Source: Tragulus kanchil (Eukaryota > Chordata > Mammalia > Artiodactyla > Tragulidae). Taken from it: a stretch of 64,000 bases of DNA. A program made the position numbers and the translations under genes. Position 1 is the stretch's first letter. The number at the start of each line of letters is the position of its first letter. Location: assembly GCA_022376925.1 (NCBI GenBank), contig JAIOJX010000001.1, positions 38,286,170-38,350,169 of the forward strand, read 5' to 3'. Below the pieces are notes generated by a model. It was not told the origin of the DNA, made no database searches, and saw only the letters and a list, made by a program, of their open reading frames with translations. This document shows, in pieces, positions 14,901 to 31,740 of the stretch.

Positions 14901-17087
14901 ACCAGGCAGCCCTGTAAGTTAGCTGGCGTGCGCCTCTGGTGAGAAAATGGCCAAACTGGTCCTAATACCCAGGGCTCCTGGTGCCCAGGTAAGGTCTCTT
15001 CACCTCCGCTCTCACTCCTCTCTTATCCTTCCTTCCTTCCTTCCTTGTGTCCTCCTCTGGTTGTGCTCGGCTCCATTCACACCTATTGCCCGGTGCCTGG
15101 GGCAGCAACAGTGGTCATGCTTATGCACTGCCAAGATACTCTGAGCCTAGTAGTCACATATTCTCACAAGGCTTGAGATCTCTCCACATCGCCACCCAAT
15201 GAGAAATAGGGCAAGGTAGGAACTTCCAGCATTGTAGCATCCAGGGAGTGCAGAATAAGCAAAACGTTTCCGCAATGACAACAGGAAGAATGGCAGAGTG
15301 GTTTTTCCCCTTAAGCAGACCTGCACGCCACCTTCTAGAAGATTATCACTGTCCAGCCGCAGCTAAGGGGATGACAGATAGCTTACTCATGGACCGTCTT
15401 CCAGCGGGGGTTGGCAGGGGGACTCCACAGAGTCACCATTCCCTGTGAAAGTCCAGGGACTCCTGCTATCCCATCAACTCCTTCTGCTTCTTACTCAGAG
15501 GAGAGCTGAGCTGGAAATTCAAGTTCAGTTTCTCCCTTCACTTGCTCCGAGTTCCTACAAACCAAAGTGTTAGGAGAAAGAAACGGGGAGGAAAGAAGAT
15601 GGGCCACTGCTGCTTCAAGAGTGCCCTTCAGGCACGCTCAGAAAACAACTACTGCAAGTCAGGGGGAATAAAATTCAATTCACATCAATTTGAACATGTC
15701 CTATTCATTTCTGTATATCATTTTTAGCTGGCTCTTTCAAGTAGAGATCATTAACTTTTACTTCCTAAGATAGACCAAAAACAGGTAAAACAGAACATCT
15801 AGAAGGGATTTCTGTCTGTATGTTCTGCAAGGGCACACTTCAACTTAGGCAATCAGTTGGGATGATGAGGAGACCATGTAAGATGATTGTCCTGGTCAAC
15901 AGAGTGTTGAAGGGTTTTCCAAAGAATTTTCCAAAGGATGAGGAGACAACCAGCACCAGATGGAAGAACTTTTCTTTGCTGATGATTCAGAAGACCAGGC
16001 AGCCCTGTAAGTTAGCTGGCGTGCGCCTCTGGTGAGAAAATGGCCAAACTGGTCCTAATACCCAGGGCTCCTGGTGCCCAGGTAAGGTCTCTTCACCTCC
16101 GCTCTCACTCCTCTCTTATCCTTCCTTCCTTCCTTCCTTGTGTCCTCCTCTGGTTGTGCTCGGCTCCATTCACACCTATTGCCCGGTGCCTGGGGCAGCA
16201 ACAGTGGTCATGCTTATGCACTGCCAAGATACTCTGAGCCTAGTAGTCACATATTCTCACAAGGCTTGAGATCTCTCCACATCGCCACCCAATGAGAAAT
16301 AGGGCAAGGTAGGAACTTCCAGCATTGTAGCATCCAGGGAGTGCAGAATAAGCAAAACGTTTCCGCAATGACAACAGGAAGAATGGCAGAGTGGTTTTTC
16401 CCCTTAAGCAGACCTGCACGCCACCTTCTAGAAGATTATCACTGTCCAGCCGCAGCTAAGGGGATGACAGATAGCTTACTCATGGACCGTCTTCCAGCGG
16501 GGGTTGGCAGGGGGACTCCACAGAGTCACCATTCCCTGTGAAAGTCCAGGGACTCCTGCTATCCCATCAACTCCTTCTGCTTCTTACTCAGAGGAGAGCT
16601 GAGCTGGAAATTCAAGTTCAGTTTCTCCCTTCACTTGCTCCGAGTTCCTACAAACCAAAGTGTTAGGAGAAAGAAACGGGGAGGAAAGAAGATGGGCCAC
16701 TGCTGCTTCAAGAGTGCCCTTCAGGCACGCTCAGAAAACAACTACTGCAAGTCAGGGGGAATAAAATTCAATTCACATCAATTTGAACATGTCCTATTCA
16801 TTTCTGTATATCATTTTTAGCTGGCTCTTTCAAGTAGAGATCATTAACTTTTACTTCCTAAGATAGACCAAAAACAGGTAAAACAGAACATCTAGAAGGG
16901 ATTTCTGTCTGTATGTTCTGCAAGGGCACACTTCAACTTAGGCAATCAGTTGGGATGATGAGGAGACCATGTAAGATGATTGTCCTGGTCAACAGAGTGT
17001 TGAAGGGTTTTCCAAAGAATTTTCCAAAGGATGAGGAGACAACCAGCACCAGATGGAAGAACTTTTCTTTGCTGATGATTCAGAAGA
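14901..17087. repeat. Tandem duplication U6 (about 1.09 kb x2)
   Basis: Members are 14901-15993 and 15994-17087, offset 1093, with no difference that I noticed. Last link of the chain. Non-coding intron sequence with a (CTTC)n microsatellite at 15028-15046 and 16121-16139. Confidence 0.93.
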
Positions 17088-17149
17088 TCCTTTAGGGTTC
17101 TGCAGGGCTTGGGGTGCATAGTGTAGGAGACAGGAACTGTTCTGATTGA

Positions 17150-17265
17150 TTTTTGTTTTACTTTTAATTTTTTATTGAGGTAACATTGGTTTATAACATT
17201 GTATAAGTTTCACACACATAACATTATATTCCTATTTCTGTATATACTACAGAGACTATTTTGAT
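17150..17265 (-). mobile_element. L1 3' fragment
   Basis: The stretch attttttattgaggtaaca followed by tataacattgtataagtttcac is the reverse of a familiar mammalian L1 3' end. Confidence 0.6.
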
Positions 17266-17499
17266 TCTTGGCCAGACTCTGAAAGGGGCTGTTTGGAACT
17301 GACCCCTGATTTTAGTTTTGCTTGTCAATGGTCTCTTTCTCAGGAATATGGAATATAAGAAAAGAGCTAAGGTATTTGCTTTCCAGAAAAATGGACATCT
17401 ACTAAATCATTACAGGCAGTTGCCAAGGGCTGCTTTGAGGCTCCTGACCCTGTAACTTTATTCCCTGCCCTCTGCATCTGTCACTGGGCCTCATGAGGA

Positions 17500-17670
17500 A
17501 GGGGCGGTGCCTGCCTGCCAGTGAGTCACCTGAGAGAAATAAGCTCCATGAGGGCGGGGAACATATCTACCCTATTTGTAACACTAATAATATCAACAGA
17601 ACTTCCTAAACACTTAACTATCTGCCAGGCACAGTTCTAAGCATCTACAAATATCACTTCGTTTACTAAT
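17500..17670 (+). repeat. Old L2/MIR fragments
   Basis: An L2-like end (aataagctccatgagggcgg) followed by a MIR-like segment (ctatctgccaggcacagttctaagc). Confidence 0.5.
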
Positions 17671-17679
17671 TTTTTAACA

Positions 17680-17935
17680 ATAGTTTTGTTGACACATTAT
17701 TTATTGAGATATATCATATACTTATCTAGTTCTGCAACTCAAATGTTTTCAGTACAGTCACAGATGTGTAAGCATCATCACTATCTACTTCCCAGAAGTT
17801 TTCTTCCTCACCCCAAATGGAAACCCAGGACCCATTAAGCTGTCTCCAGTTCTTCATTCCCTCCAGCTTTAGGCAACCCCTAATCTACTTCCTTTCGCTA
17901 TCAATTTGCCCATTCTGGCCATGTTACCTCATTGT
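17680..17935 (-). mobile_element. Ancient L1 (L1M-type) fragment
   Basis: Diverged match to the motif series ttattgagatat ... gtacagtcacagatgtgtaa ... catcatcactat ... ggaaacccaggacc, typical of old L1 3' sequence read in reverse. Confidence 0.55.
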
Positions 17936-18618
17936 TGGGTGAGAAAAACCCTCCCAAACTCTATCCCCAGAGTTTTTAACCTGGAGTCCATGGATGGGAT
18001 TTGGGGGCTGGGCTGGGTACATGAGCCCTTTGAAATTATCAGCAAAATGCTATGGTCCAAAATAAATACATAACTAAAAAAGAGAGAGATTCTGCACAAA
18101 ATCATGGTGCTCTGGCTAGAAATTTATTCAACATCCAATGTGAAGACTTGTTGACATAACTTCAAATTGCTCCCTCTTTTGAAGAAGTCCTATCCTCAAC
18201 TGCTTCAAGAATCTTCTTGGATTACCAGTACCCTTCAGATCCCTTTTGGAGGAACACTGGATTCAGGTCAAGTCCTCTTAGCTCCCCTTTCTAGAACCTT
18301 GCCATCCTCTTTAGCCTATGAAGAACCCGGATCCAGATGCTCATCTGCCAAGCCCAAATTTCTAATAGGCTGAAACCCAAAGGTCCAACCAAAGCATCAG
18401 AGCAACATGAAACCGGCAGATGAACCCAGAAGCTGTACGGGCTCTGGCCCCACAAAACTCCAAGCAAATCCTAAGCAGGTTTATCTGGTGGTGCAGAAAG
18501 TAACCCTATCACAGGGCCCTTTCCCTCCCTAGGTCCCAAGTTCTCAAGGCCAGCAGTCTCGTTAGAAAAGGAAAAAGAAGAATGGCTTTGCAGTGATTCA
18601 CTTTGCACAAGCCTTTCA

Positions 18619-22035
<3,417 letters not shown>

Positions 22036-22278
22036 TTAACTAGCTCTCTGTAGTTTGTCGTGCGAGCGGCCCGAGGCCTGGGAGGGGCGATTGCTGGTCC
22101 TCTTTGCAACTCAGCAAAAGCAAAGAGCAGCTGGCTGGTTTCTGCCTCACATACAGCAACTCCTAGGGAGCACCCTGGTCCTGGCTGGCCCAGTCGGGGA
22201 GGGCAGGCTGGGCACCATGCCTGGGTGGTTCAGCTCCACCCTTCGGCAGGTGGCATGTGGCTCCGCATGGCCCCTTAC

Positions 22279-22366
22279 CTTGGAAAAACTGCTGACACAA
22301 ACCTCCTGAGATCCACAGCGCTGGCAGTCACCTGTCGTGGACTCCTCATCAGAAAGAGGTGCTCTT
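22279..22366 (-). CDS. BCORL1: BCORL1 coding exon 2
   Basis: An 88-nt exon: one base completes the Arg codon begun in exon 1, followed by 29 codons (residues about 30-58) starting [14 protein letters not shown] and ending SSFSK. The acceptor is TACTTAG and the donor AAG|GTAAGG. Only 270 nt of intron separate it from the giant exon, while the upstream intron is about 4.7 kb. This stretch is single copy in the window. The acidic SDEES segment is a BCORL1 family hallmark. No domain is known here. Confidence 0.92.
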
Positions 22367-23330
22367 CTAAGTATGAGAGACACAACCAGAAAAGGACCAT
22401 GAGACCTAGACCTCGGGCTACCACCACCTGCCCCTGAACACCCCCTGCCTGCCTGGGCTCCCATAAAAACCTCCCTGTCTCACTTTCTGTGGTGGCTTGG
22501 GGAAAATCACAAGAAACTTCAGGGCAGGGAGGTGGGTCCAGGCTGCAAACCAGAGCCTCTGTGCCCAACTTTTCAAGTTGCTACAAAGGAGCCCCATCTG
22601 ACCAGACTCCCCTCTTTGGGCCATGTTTTCTAGGGCTCTCACGAGTGGTGTGGAAGACCCCAGCATCTCTGCCTTGTCCCTAGAGCTTATCCGTCAAAGT
22701 GACCATGCAGAAAGTACTGAGCAGTGCCAAGAGAGGAGAGGTGTAAACTTATAAGAAGTCTCAAAAGGCCTGCAAACTGCTTTTCTCATAAATGTAGTCT
22801 TAAGTCTGAAAGGAAAGCTGGCTACAGGTACCATAAGGGTAACCCTTCCCCAAAACAACCACTTCCATTGTGTTTCATGTTCTAAATCGAACTCTCACCT
22901 GTCCACCTGTTAGGCTTGCCTAGAGCAGATGCATGCTTATTAGCACACATAATGATACTGATTTGAAGCAGGTCACTGGCTGTCAAGGGGCATTTCAATG
23001 GCATGACTTCTTTCCCTGTAAGGTAGCTCTCCTCTTTTCTAGGGTTCCGGTGAGCTCAAGCCAGCACCCTCCTTCCTAGCTTTCTTCTCTTGCTTCCATT
23101 CCATTCCCCATCAGCTACCCTCCCTCCCCTAGGCTTCCCAGCCCCACTGCACTTTCTCTCATCCCAAAGGGGAGGAAGTCTTCAAGGCCACAGATCCCCC
23201 AGATTCAAGTTGATATATTACAGAGGGAAATGCCCAAGGTCAGAGAGCTGGTTCCTGAGGAGGAAAACTCCACTGTACTCCCAGCTTCTAAAGGTCTTCT
23301 TTAAAATTTGGAGAAGAATCTTAGAAAATG

Positions 23331-23483
23331 GTATTTGTTGTTATTCAGTCTCTCAGTTGTGTCTGACTCTTTGTAACACCATGGACTGCAGCATGCCAGG
23401 TTTCCCTGAGCTTTACTATCTCCTGGAGTTTGCTCAAACTCACATCCATTGAGTTGGTGACGCCATCCAACCGTCTTATGGAA
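23331..23483 (-). mobile_element. BovB-derived (ART2/BovA) fragment
   Basis: Reverse of the BovB 3' region (tgttattcagtctctcagtt ... tggactgcagcatgccagg ... ttgagttggtgacgccatcc). Flanking direct repeats gaaaatggtat are seen at about 23325-23335 and 23480-23490. Confidence 0.85.
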
Positions 23484-25492
23484 AATGGTATATTCTGACC
23501 ACCTCCCCACCCCGCTAACAAACAAACAAACAAAAGGTCAGCCTGGGAGGGTGAAGTTGCAGAGAAGACAAAGCCCACAGGAAGCTTGGTGTTTGGAGTA
23601 CAGAACATGCTGCTGCAGCCCCAGGGAAGGTGCCGGGGGCAGGAGCAGGGTGCGAGTGGCTGAGTAGAAGGCTGAGGTGCAAACACAGAGCTCCACCACA
23701 AGCGCTACAATATGGTTCCTAGGGTGCAAACACAGGAACGCTCTGTGTACCTCCAGGGAGCTAGACTGCCTTGGGTTTGCTGCCCCCCTCCCTTTCCAGA
23801 GTCTCACCCTGAGCTCTGCCACAGCCAGGGAAGAAGCCGGCACCCACCTCACCAGCCACCCTAACCCGAGGGCAGTCAGAGTGTCCACAGCCAAGCCCCA
23901 CGGGAACTAACTTCTTCCCTCAAACTTGAGCAGACTACCGCAGACAGACCCCAAAGGTGTACTTGGGGTGAGAGGAACCCAAAAGGCAAGGTGGTCACCA
24001 CCGGCCTCTCCCCATCTTTTCAGAGCTCCAGGAGCGACTCACCCAGGGGAAAGACTTGTTCCCTGTAAAAGGCAGCTAGGCTGGCAGAAGTGGGAGGGTT
24101 TCAAGGACTGCTGGTGACTGGGTGACGAACAGCAAGAATCAAACAGAGAAACAGGGCTAAAGGCACAGTTGTGGGTCTCGAGGAAGGGGAGGAAGGGAGA
24201 GCCTGAGGGAAAGGGAAAACATGCTTGGACATCAACCCCTGAGAGCCCAGAAAAGCAAGCCCGATACCCAGCCTCGGGCCAGGGGAGAAGCGTGCTCTAC
24301 CTACACTGGCCAGGGGAAGTTCTGCGGGGAAGGAGAGGAGGGGAAAGGAGCGGCAGGGAGGCCCCTGGACAACCCTATGGAAGGGAACTCAGCTGTGTAC
24401 TCAGCCCTGCGTGCTTGACTCCCAACCTTTCTAAAGTCACCCTGGAAGGAGAAACCCTGGCTTCAAAGGCAGCCACCAGAGAGGGCAGAGTCGCCATTCT
24501 AGCCATGCCCACACCCAAGCCAGCCCCCAAGCTCTGAAAAAATGTCCTTGTGGCCACGTTTCAAACCCTCTGAGGAGAGGGTATGTAAAGTCAAGCAAAC
24601 CAAAAATCTGCTCCACTGAGCGACAGGGGGTAGGTGCAGGGGTGGGTTGGGGGAACAAAGGGGGAGAGTCAGTCAACCTGGCAAGATTAGGAAGGTGCAG
24701 GCAGCGGGGAGAAAGGCGCAGGGGTCAAAGCACACTTTAATCAGGACTAAAAATCCATCCCACCATTTCTCCCCAACAGATACGACCCTAGGCTGTTATG
24801 CTCAAGGCTTTGTTGAACTTGAACCAGAAACAGCCATAACCTTTCAGGGCTGTTTTCCTAATTATAAAGGGCTAGTGCCACTGTCAAACCAGACCTTTTC
24901 CAGTTCCTGCTGGGCCCTAACTACATGGCACATGTCTTGCTCTGTGGATTCCAGCTCCTGAAAACTTTCCCTTCCTTCAAGTTCCATCACACCCTGAGAC
25001 CACCTCTATTCCAACCAAGGTCTCCCCAAAACATACGGTGTAAGAAATTCCAGCCCTCACCTGAAACTCCTACTCATCCCTCAAGCCCTGGCTCAAATGT
25101 CACTGTCCCTGGGAAGCCTTCCCCTGTTCCCACAGGAAGCTTGTCATTCTTGCCTCCAGAGTGCCATGGGACTGGTACATGCCACTCAACAGCACTTACC
25201 ACCAATGTCCCATGACAACTGGTTTGCTCTGATCAATTTTAATTAATGTTTGGTGAACGAAGTCATGAATGGGTACAAGAAAGGAAGCAAGCAAACAAAC
25301 AGAAGGATTTAGCTGGAGTCTGGTCTAGTCAGTCACCTGGGATCAGCAGAGAGCCCCTGACCCCTGTTTCTACAGGCCCCAACTACATCTGATGGAGCTA
25401 GGCAGGCTTCTCGAACACACCTTTAAGAATTAATCCCCCAATACAGCTTTACACCTGAAATGTCTAAATTCATAGGTGGTAAGGGCTGATGA

Positions 25493-25557
25493 GGCCCAAT
25501 CTCATCTGATCTCGGAAGCTAAGCAGGGTTGGGCCTGGTTAGTACTGGATGGGAAGG
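25493..25557 (+). pseudogene. 5S rRNA pseudogene fragment
   Basis: About 65 nt match the middle of vertebrate 5S rRNA: atctcatctgatctcggaag, then ctaagcagggttgggcctgg and ttagtactggatggga. This covers the A box, intermediate element and most of the C box. It lacks the first ~25 nt and the 3' part, and has lost one T in the C box (TACTTGG reads TACTGG), so it is a dead fragment. Confidence 0.88.
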
Positions 25558-27063
25558 CTGATGAGGAAGATGGTTATAAATAAGCTGAGCTCATCTTTTG
25601 GAAATAAGCTGTCGCATGGCCTAGGCTAGAGCAGGAAGGCAACAATAATGGGTAGACAACACCAGAAGTAACAACACTTAAAAGATTATCTTAACCACGC
25701 GGCATATTTGGTAATCTAACATCTCAAGAGAGGTTCATGAGGAGGGAATATTAAGTTTGGTTCCAGTTCATGGGACTTCTTCAGCGGGGATTTAGAATGG
25801 ACAGTAAACCAAAGTAACTTGTCCATTGATTTTTTGAAGGCTCTAGTTCAGATCGCTACATCAAAGTTTCAGTTGCTTATGACTAGTTGCCGGGGAATAC
25901 TCACACAAATCAGTACCACCACTCTGCCTTCCCCACGTCATCTCTTAGTTATTATCTAAGGACACACACCTCATATGCAAAGGAAAACACTTTCTTGCAC
26001 AGATCTTAGAAGAATTTTGTCTTATTTTCCTTGAACTTGACTTTTACACTCTAAAATTAAATTCCTTTTAAGTCCATCTCTAACTCATTCCTCACTGTAG
26101 AGAGCATTAAACTATCAAGCACTAATGGGTTTAAAAAAAAAAAAAAAAAAAACTTAAAAGGTCTATTCTCCTAACCTGAACCTCAGACAGGTACACACTT
26201 CTTCTACATGCACATACACCCATGCACACACTTTCAAGATTTCCCCAAGGAAGCACTAGATCTTGAATCCCAGTAAAAGTCATATTGTTCTGTGTTCTAG
26301 GTGACTGATTTGACATATTTGGATTTCTACTTTCCGTATATTGAAACCAGCAAACACGGGGCAGCTGTACTATCTCTAAAAATGGGAGAGGCACTGCAAC
26401 CAACACACACAGCTCTTCGGGGCAAGGGTTAAGAAAAGTCAAATGTAGAATCTGAAGGTTATTTTGAGTATTCTTCACATGGGGTATGATCAGAAAGTGG
26501 CACAGCTTGGTCGACCCAATATTTTGGTGAACAGAAAACTGAAAATGCACACAGATTCGGCAGGCACCACCAGCTCTCAATTTCATATGAAAACTACGTT
26601 AAGCAGTCTCATCTTCCATTGGTACTTCATAAGGATCTCACTGTAAATCATCATTAGCCTTTTGAGGCAGGAAAGTGTTGATCACCAGAATACCCACTAA
26701 CTGTTCCCAGTATAAAGCTAACTGATAAAACTGCCTTTCTTCCAGGCTTAGATCAAGGGCCAAAAATATCTTACACGTATCCTTGAGCACAGAACACAGA
26801 TGCAGCAAATAAAAACTGCAATTGCCAGAGCATCCCTTTATTCTACAATCTGACAGCTCCTAATGAGTAGACAAATACTAGTTGGCAAAAGGTCGTCTGT
26901 TGGCCTTCTCACTTTCTTCTGAACAGGGATGGCATGACCAAGCAGGCCACTCTCACAGCCTGCTCCTCTTCCCCAGGGTCCCTCTTCAGGCCCTGCTGCA
27001 GCTACCCCTCTGAGGAGCAGGGACCACTCTCTGGAAGCCATAGCCACCTTCCCAGGCTCCTCA

Positions 27064-27306
<243 letters not shown>

Positions 27307-28163
27307 TCAGGTCCTCTGCTATGGGAAATGAAGGTCCGAACAGGGATAAGGGAGCACCAGCTTTTCAGTAATCCGTAGGTTTCAGGATGGAGATGAAGAT
27401 GCTGTTAATCACCTAGAGTGATTTTAAATTATCTGAAAGACAGATACGCATGAGTGTTCAAGGAAATTCAATCTATTTCAGACAAGTGAGAAAAAGAACT
27501 CAACACACACAGCTCTTCGGGGCAAGGGTTAAGAAAAGTCAAATGTAGAATCTGAAGGTTATTTTGAGTATTCTTCACATGGGGTATGATCAGAAAGTGG
27601 CACAGCTTGGTCGACCCAATATTTTGGTGAACAGAAAACTGAAAATGCACACAGATTCGGCAGGCACCACCAGCTCTCAATTTCATATGAAAACTACGTT
27701 AAGCAGTCTCATCTTCCATTGGTACTTCATAAGGATCTCACTGTAAATCATCATTAGCCTTTTGAGGCAGGAAAGTGTTGATCACCAGAATACCCACTAA
27801 CTGTTCCCAGTATAAAGCTAACTGATAAAACTGCCTTTCTTCCAGGCTTAGATCAAGGGCCAAAAATATCTTACACGTATCCTTGAGCACAGAACACAGA
27901 TGCAGCAAATAAAAACTGCAATTGCCAGAGCATCCCTTTATTCTACAATCTGACAGCTCCTAATGAGTAGACAAATACTAGTTGGCAAAAGGTCGTCTGT
28001 TGGCCTTCTCACTTTCTTCTGAACAGGGATGGCATGACCAAGCAGGCCACTCTCACAGCCTGCTCCTCTTCCCCAGGGTCCCTCTTCAGGCCCTGCTGCA
28101 GCTACCCCTCTGAGGAGCAGGGACCACTCTCTGGAAGCCATAGCCACCTTCCCAGGCTCCTCA

Positions 28164-28406
<243 letters not shown>

Positions 28407-29237
28407 TCAGGTCCTCTGCTATGGGAAATGAAGGTCCGAACAGGGATAAGGGAGCACCAGCTTTTCAGTAATCCGTAGGTTTCAGGATGGAGATGAAGAT
28501 GCTGTTAATCACCTAGAGTGATTTTTAAATTATCTGAAAGACAGATACGCATGAGTGTTCAAGGAAATTCAATCTATTTCAGACAAGTGAGATGACAGTG
28601 TATTTTTCTACACACATTTAGCTGAACCAACTAAATTAGAGGGTCATCCCCATATAAAAACAGTGTGTTGAAAGACTACCGGGGAATCTTTTTCTCGTCA
28701 ACATCACCCATTTAAGCTCCCCAGAGGAAGTACATGCTTTCTTTATTAAGTCCTTCGAAAATATTCTAATGTCAGGCTAGAAGTCATGTAGATATAACGC
28801 ATATATCTAAACCTGTTTTAAAGTGCCCTTCAAATCAGATGCCACATTCCTTGTGCTTTGACCACAAACAAGCAAACAGAAAGCAATGCTCCATTAAGAA
28901 TCACACGTTTGTCCCTGTTCCTCCTATCAGTCTGTCATCCTTATGAGCTACTATCCCCTTCACCGGCCAATGTCAGCTCTCACTATTGACAACCAGTGCA
29001 AAGCCAATTCACCTTCCAGAGAAATTGAGGCATCAAGAAAAGGAGGTTTATCAAATGAACTTGTCTTGAGACCCTCAAAATTGAGTTAACTTATTAGCTA
29101 AAAGCCTTATTCATCAAAGCTCAATTGAGCAAAACCCTACAGTGATCAGAATTTTATGCTGTTCTCCACTTTGCAAAGAAGTAAATCATAGTAAAGTGCA
29201 GTCACCTCGGGGATTTATTTCATTGTATCCTTTATAT

Positions 29238-29434
29238 GGGCTTCCCTAGGGAAAGAAGCTGCTTACAATGTGGGAGGATCCAGGTTTGATTCCTAGGTTG
29301 GGACGATCCCCTGGAGAAGAGAATGACTACCCACTCCAGTATTCTTGCCTGGAGAATTCCATGGACAGAGGAGCCTAGTGGGCTACAGTGCATGGGGCCG
29401 CAAAGAACTGGACAGGACTGAGTGACTAACACAC
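29238..29434 (+). mobile_element. Bov-tA SINE
   Basis: Complete structure from gggcttccctaggg through tccagtattcttgcctggag to gactgagtgactaacacac. Confidence 0.88.
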
Positions 29435-29484
29435 AGAAATGATACATCCGTTATACAGTTTTTGGAGAGTGTCCATATTCAACA

Positions 29485-29900
29485 CAGTATCACGTATTTA
29501 TTCAGCTAATATTTATTGAGCACCTACTATCTGCCACCACTGTCCTAGGCACTGGGGATTCAACAATTAACAAAAAAGACTAGAAATCCCCACCTTCATG
29601 GAGTTTATATTCTAGTGGGATGACATAGCCAATGAACACTATTAAACGATTACGTTACAGGATGCAACACAGGCTAAGGGGCAAGTTAATGGTGGGGGGC
29701 ACGGAACGGAATGGGCTACAATTTATAAGTGGGTGATCAGAGTAGCCCTTGCTGAGGAGGCATTTAAACATCCTGAAGAAAGCAAAAAGGCAAGCCATCT
29801 GAATACCTGGGAAAGTGCATTCCACAGAGGGAACCACCTTGTGCAGGTCCTTAAGGCAGGAGGTGTCTGCTAAGATCAGAAAAGAGCCCAGAGACCATGG
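29485..29900. repeat. Ancient mammalian interspersed repeat, family unassigned
   Basis: Contains the widely dispersed mammalian text tatttattgagcacctacta ... ctgtcctaggcactggggat ... catggagtttatattctagt ... gtgcattccacagagggaac. I recognise it as repetitive but cannot name the family with confidence. Confidence 0.55.
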
Positions 29901-29939
29901 GGCTGACCCAGAGGAAGCAGACTGAGAAGAGGCTTAATC

Positions 29940-30520
29940 CCCTATTCTCTCCTTGGTCCTTCCCCTCCTCCTGTTTCTTTGTTCTTGCCCCTCACCTGGC
30001 TTTCCAGACCCTGTGCCTGTGCGCTTATCTGGGTCTTCTCTCCCACCACCCCAGAAACCTGCATCTCATCTTGCTCAGTCCCTCCTCACCTCTGCCATGT
30101 TCTCCCATCCCTTCCCTTTCCCTTCCTCTCTTTTCCCTCCCTCCTCTCTCAATCCCATACTCCCATTTCTCTTTCTCCTCATCATTTACCTTCCCTCCAT
30201 TATTCTCCCAGCTGTCTCTCTCTCTCCCCCTCTCCTCTCCAGTCTCTGCTCCCTCTCCCCCCCACCCCGTGGCCCCCTCACCTCCAATGTTCTCCCCTTC
30301 CCTGCTGTCTCTTGTTCCATCACCTTTCCCTCCTTTATCTCACTTTCCTTACTTCCCCTCAAGCTCAACTCTCTCCTCTCTCTCATCCACCTCTCCTTTC
30401 TCCCTCCAACTGCCTCTCCTCCCCTCTACTCTAAGTCCTCAAGTCTCAGCCTTCAGTCTCCGTCTTCCTCCATCTCTCCTCTCCCCATCTCTCTAGCTCA
30501 AGTCTGGCTCTCACTGGCTC
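29940..30520 (+). repeat. Long polypyrimidine (C/T-rich) tract
   Basis: Almost 600 nt are overwhelmingly C and T with scattered A and very few G. The long Ser/Pro/Leu frames here (up to 239 codons) are a consequence of this composition. Confidence 0.85.
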
Positions 30521-30616
30521 TCTCCAACACCCCCTGCCCTGCCTGCGTCTGTGTGTGTGCGAGCCCTGCCCCTCCTTCTCTCTTAGTTCAAGAGCTCCCA
30601 CAGTTTTCACTCATCC

Positions 30617-31584
30617 CTTGGTGCACTGATGACTCCCAAATCTGTATCTCTAGTCCTGACCTCTCTCCTTAGACCCAGACCAGAATTTCCAGCTGCCAGA
30701 AACTTGCTGTTAATTGGATGTCCACCAAGCCCCTCAGACTCAGTGTGTCTCAAACTGAACTCATTATCTGCCACCAAGAACCTGCTTCCCACCCCCCATA
30801 CCCAGTGTGTTCCCTATCTTGGTTAATAGCACCACTATCCCCTAGCCTGGAAATTTCAGTGCTTAACTCCTTCTCTCCTCTACCACCCACATCCACTCAG
30901 GGGTCAAGCCTTAATAACGCCATCTCTGTCCTCCCCTTCTACCCCTCTCACCCCTGCCCTGACGTGTGCCCTCATCATCTCTCACCCAGAATATTACAAT
31001 AGCCTCTTAACTGGTCCTTCGGCCTCCAATCAATTCATCCTCTAAAGCATCAGTTTGATCACATCATCCCCTCCATCTGCCAAAGCCTTCAACAGCTTTC
31101 CCCTGTCTTCAAAATCAAGCCCACATTTCTTAGCACAGCCTTCAGGGCCTTCCATGACCTGGCCTCTAGCCTCCTATCTGGCCACATCCTGTGCCCTCAT
31201 CACCCTGACTCCTGACCTTTCCCTGAACAGACCATCCAGTTCCAGACTGGTTCCTCACCCTGAAATCACCTCTCCTATGTCCCCCCTTCTTCTCTGTCCC
31301 ACCTCAAAGCCTGGCTTAAATGTCATCATGGCATCTCCCCAGCCCCAGTCCTTGGCCAGATAACTCCTCCCTGCCTGGTCCTCCCTAAACACTTCATTCC
31401 CACACACACCAGAGCACAGAATTCTCAGTCCCTCTGCTGTGTGGTTATTTGGGCACGTGGCATGGATGTCTTCCCTCCCCACCCCCAGACAATCAGCTAC
31501 GTAAGGTAAGAAACAACTTCTTTTCTGTCTCTGGTTCTTCTGCCATGTCTTACATATGGCAACTACTCAGTAAATTTGTGTTAT
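30617..31584 (+). mobile_element. L2 LINE, unusually long copy (U8 copy A)
   Basis: Recognisable L2 order: gcactgatgactcccaaatc, tctcaaactgaactcattat, attacaatagcctcttaact, tgacctggcctctagcctcc, and the 3' end acatatggcaactactcagtaaa. Confidence 0.8.
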
Positions 31585-31740
31585 ACTTCCCTGTTGGCTC
31601 AGTGGTAAAGCATCCGCTTGCAATGCAGGAGACCCAGGTTCAATCCCTGGATTGGGAAGATCTCCTGGAGGAGAGCATGGCAACCCACTCCAGTATTCTT
31701 GCTTGAGAAGCCCATGGATAGAGGCGCCCGGTGGGCTACA
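31585..31740 (+). mobile_element. Bov-tA SINE cut off by the U8 junction
   Basis: acttccctgttggctcagtg through attcttgcttgagaagccc, stopping abruptly at gggctacag. The complete version is at 32664-32870. Confidence 0.88.

Larger units (their letters stand above)
12769..14982. repeat. Tandem duplication U5 (about 1.11 kb x2)
   Basis: Members are 12769-13874 and 13878-14982, offset 1108-1109. Overlaps the second member of U4 by about 390 bp, which is why exon 4 appears three times. Confidence 0.93.

Noticed and set aside
29897..30672. Ser/Pro/Leu-rich frames of up to 239 codons
   Set aside because: Produced by the polypyrimidine tract, where stop codons are rare; no homology.
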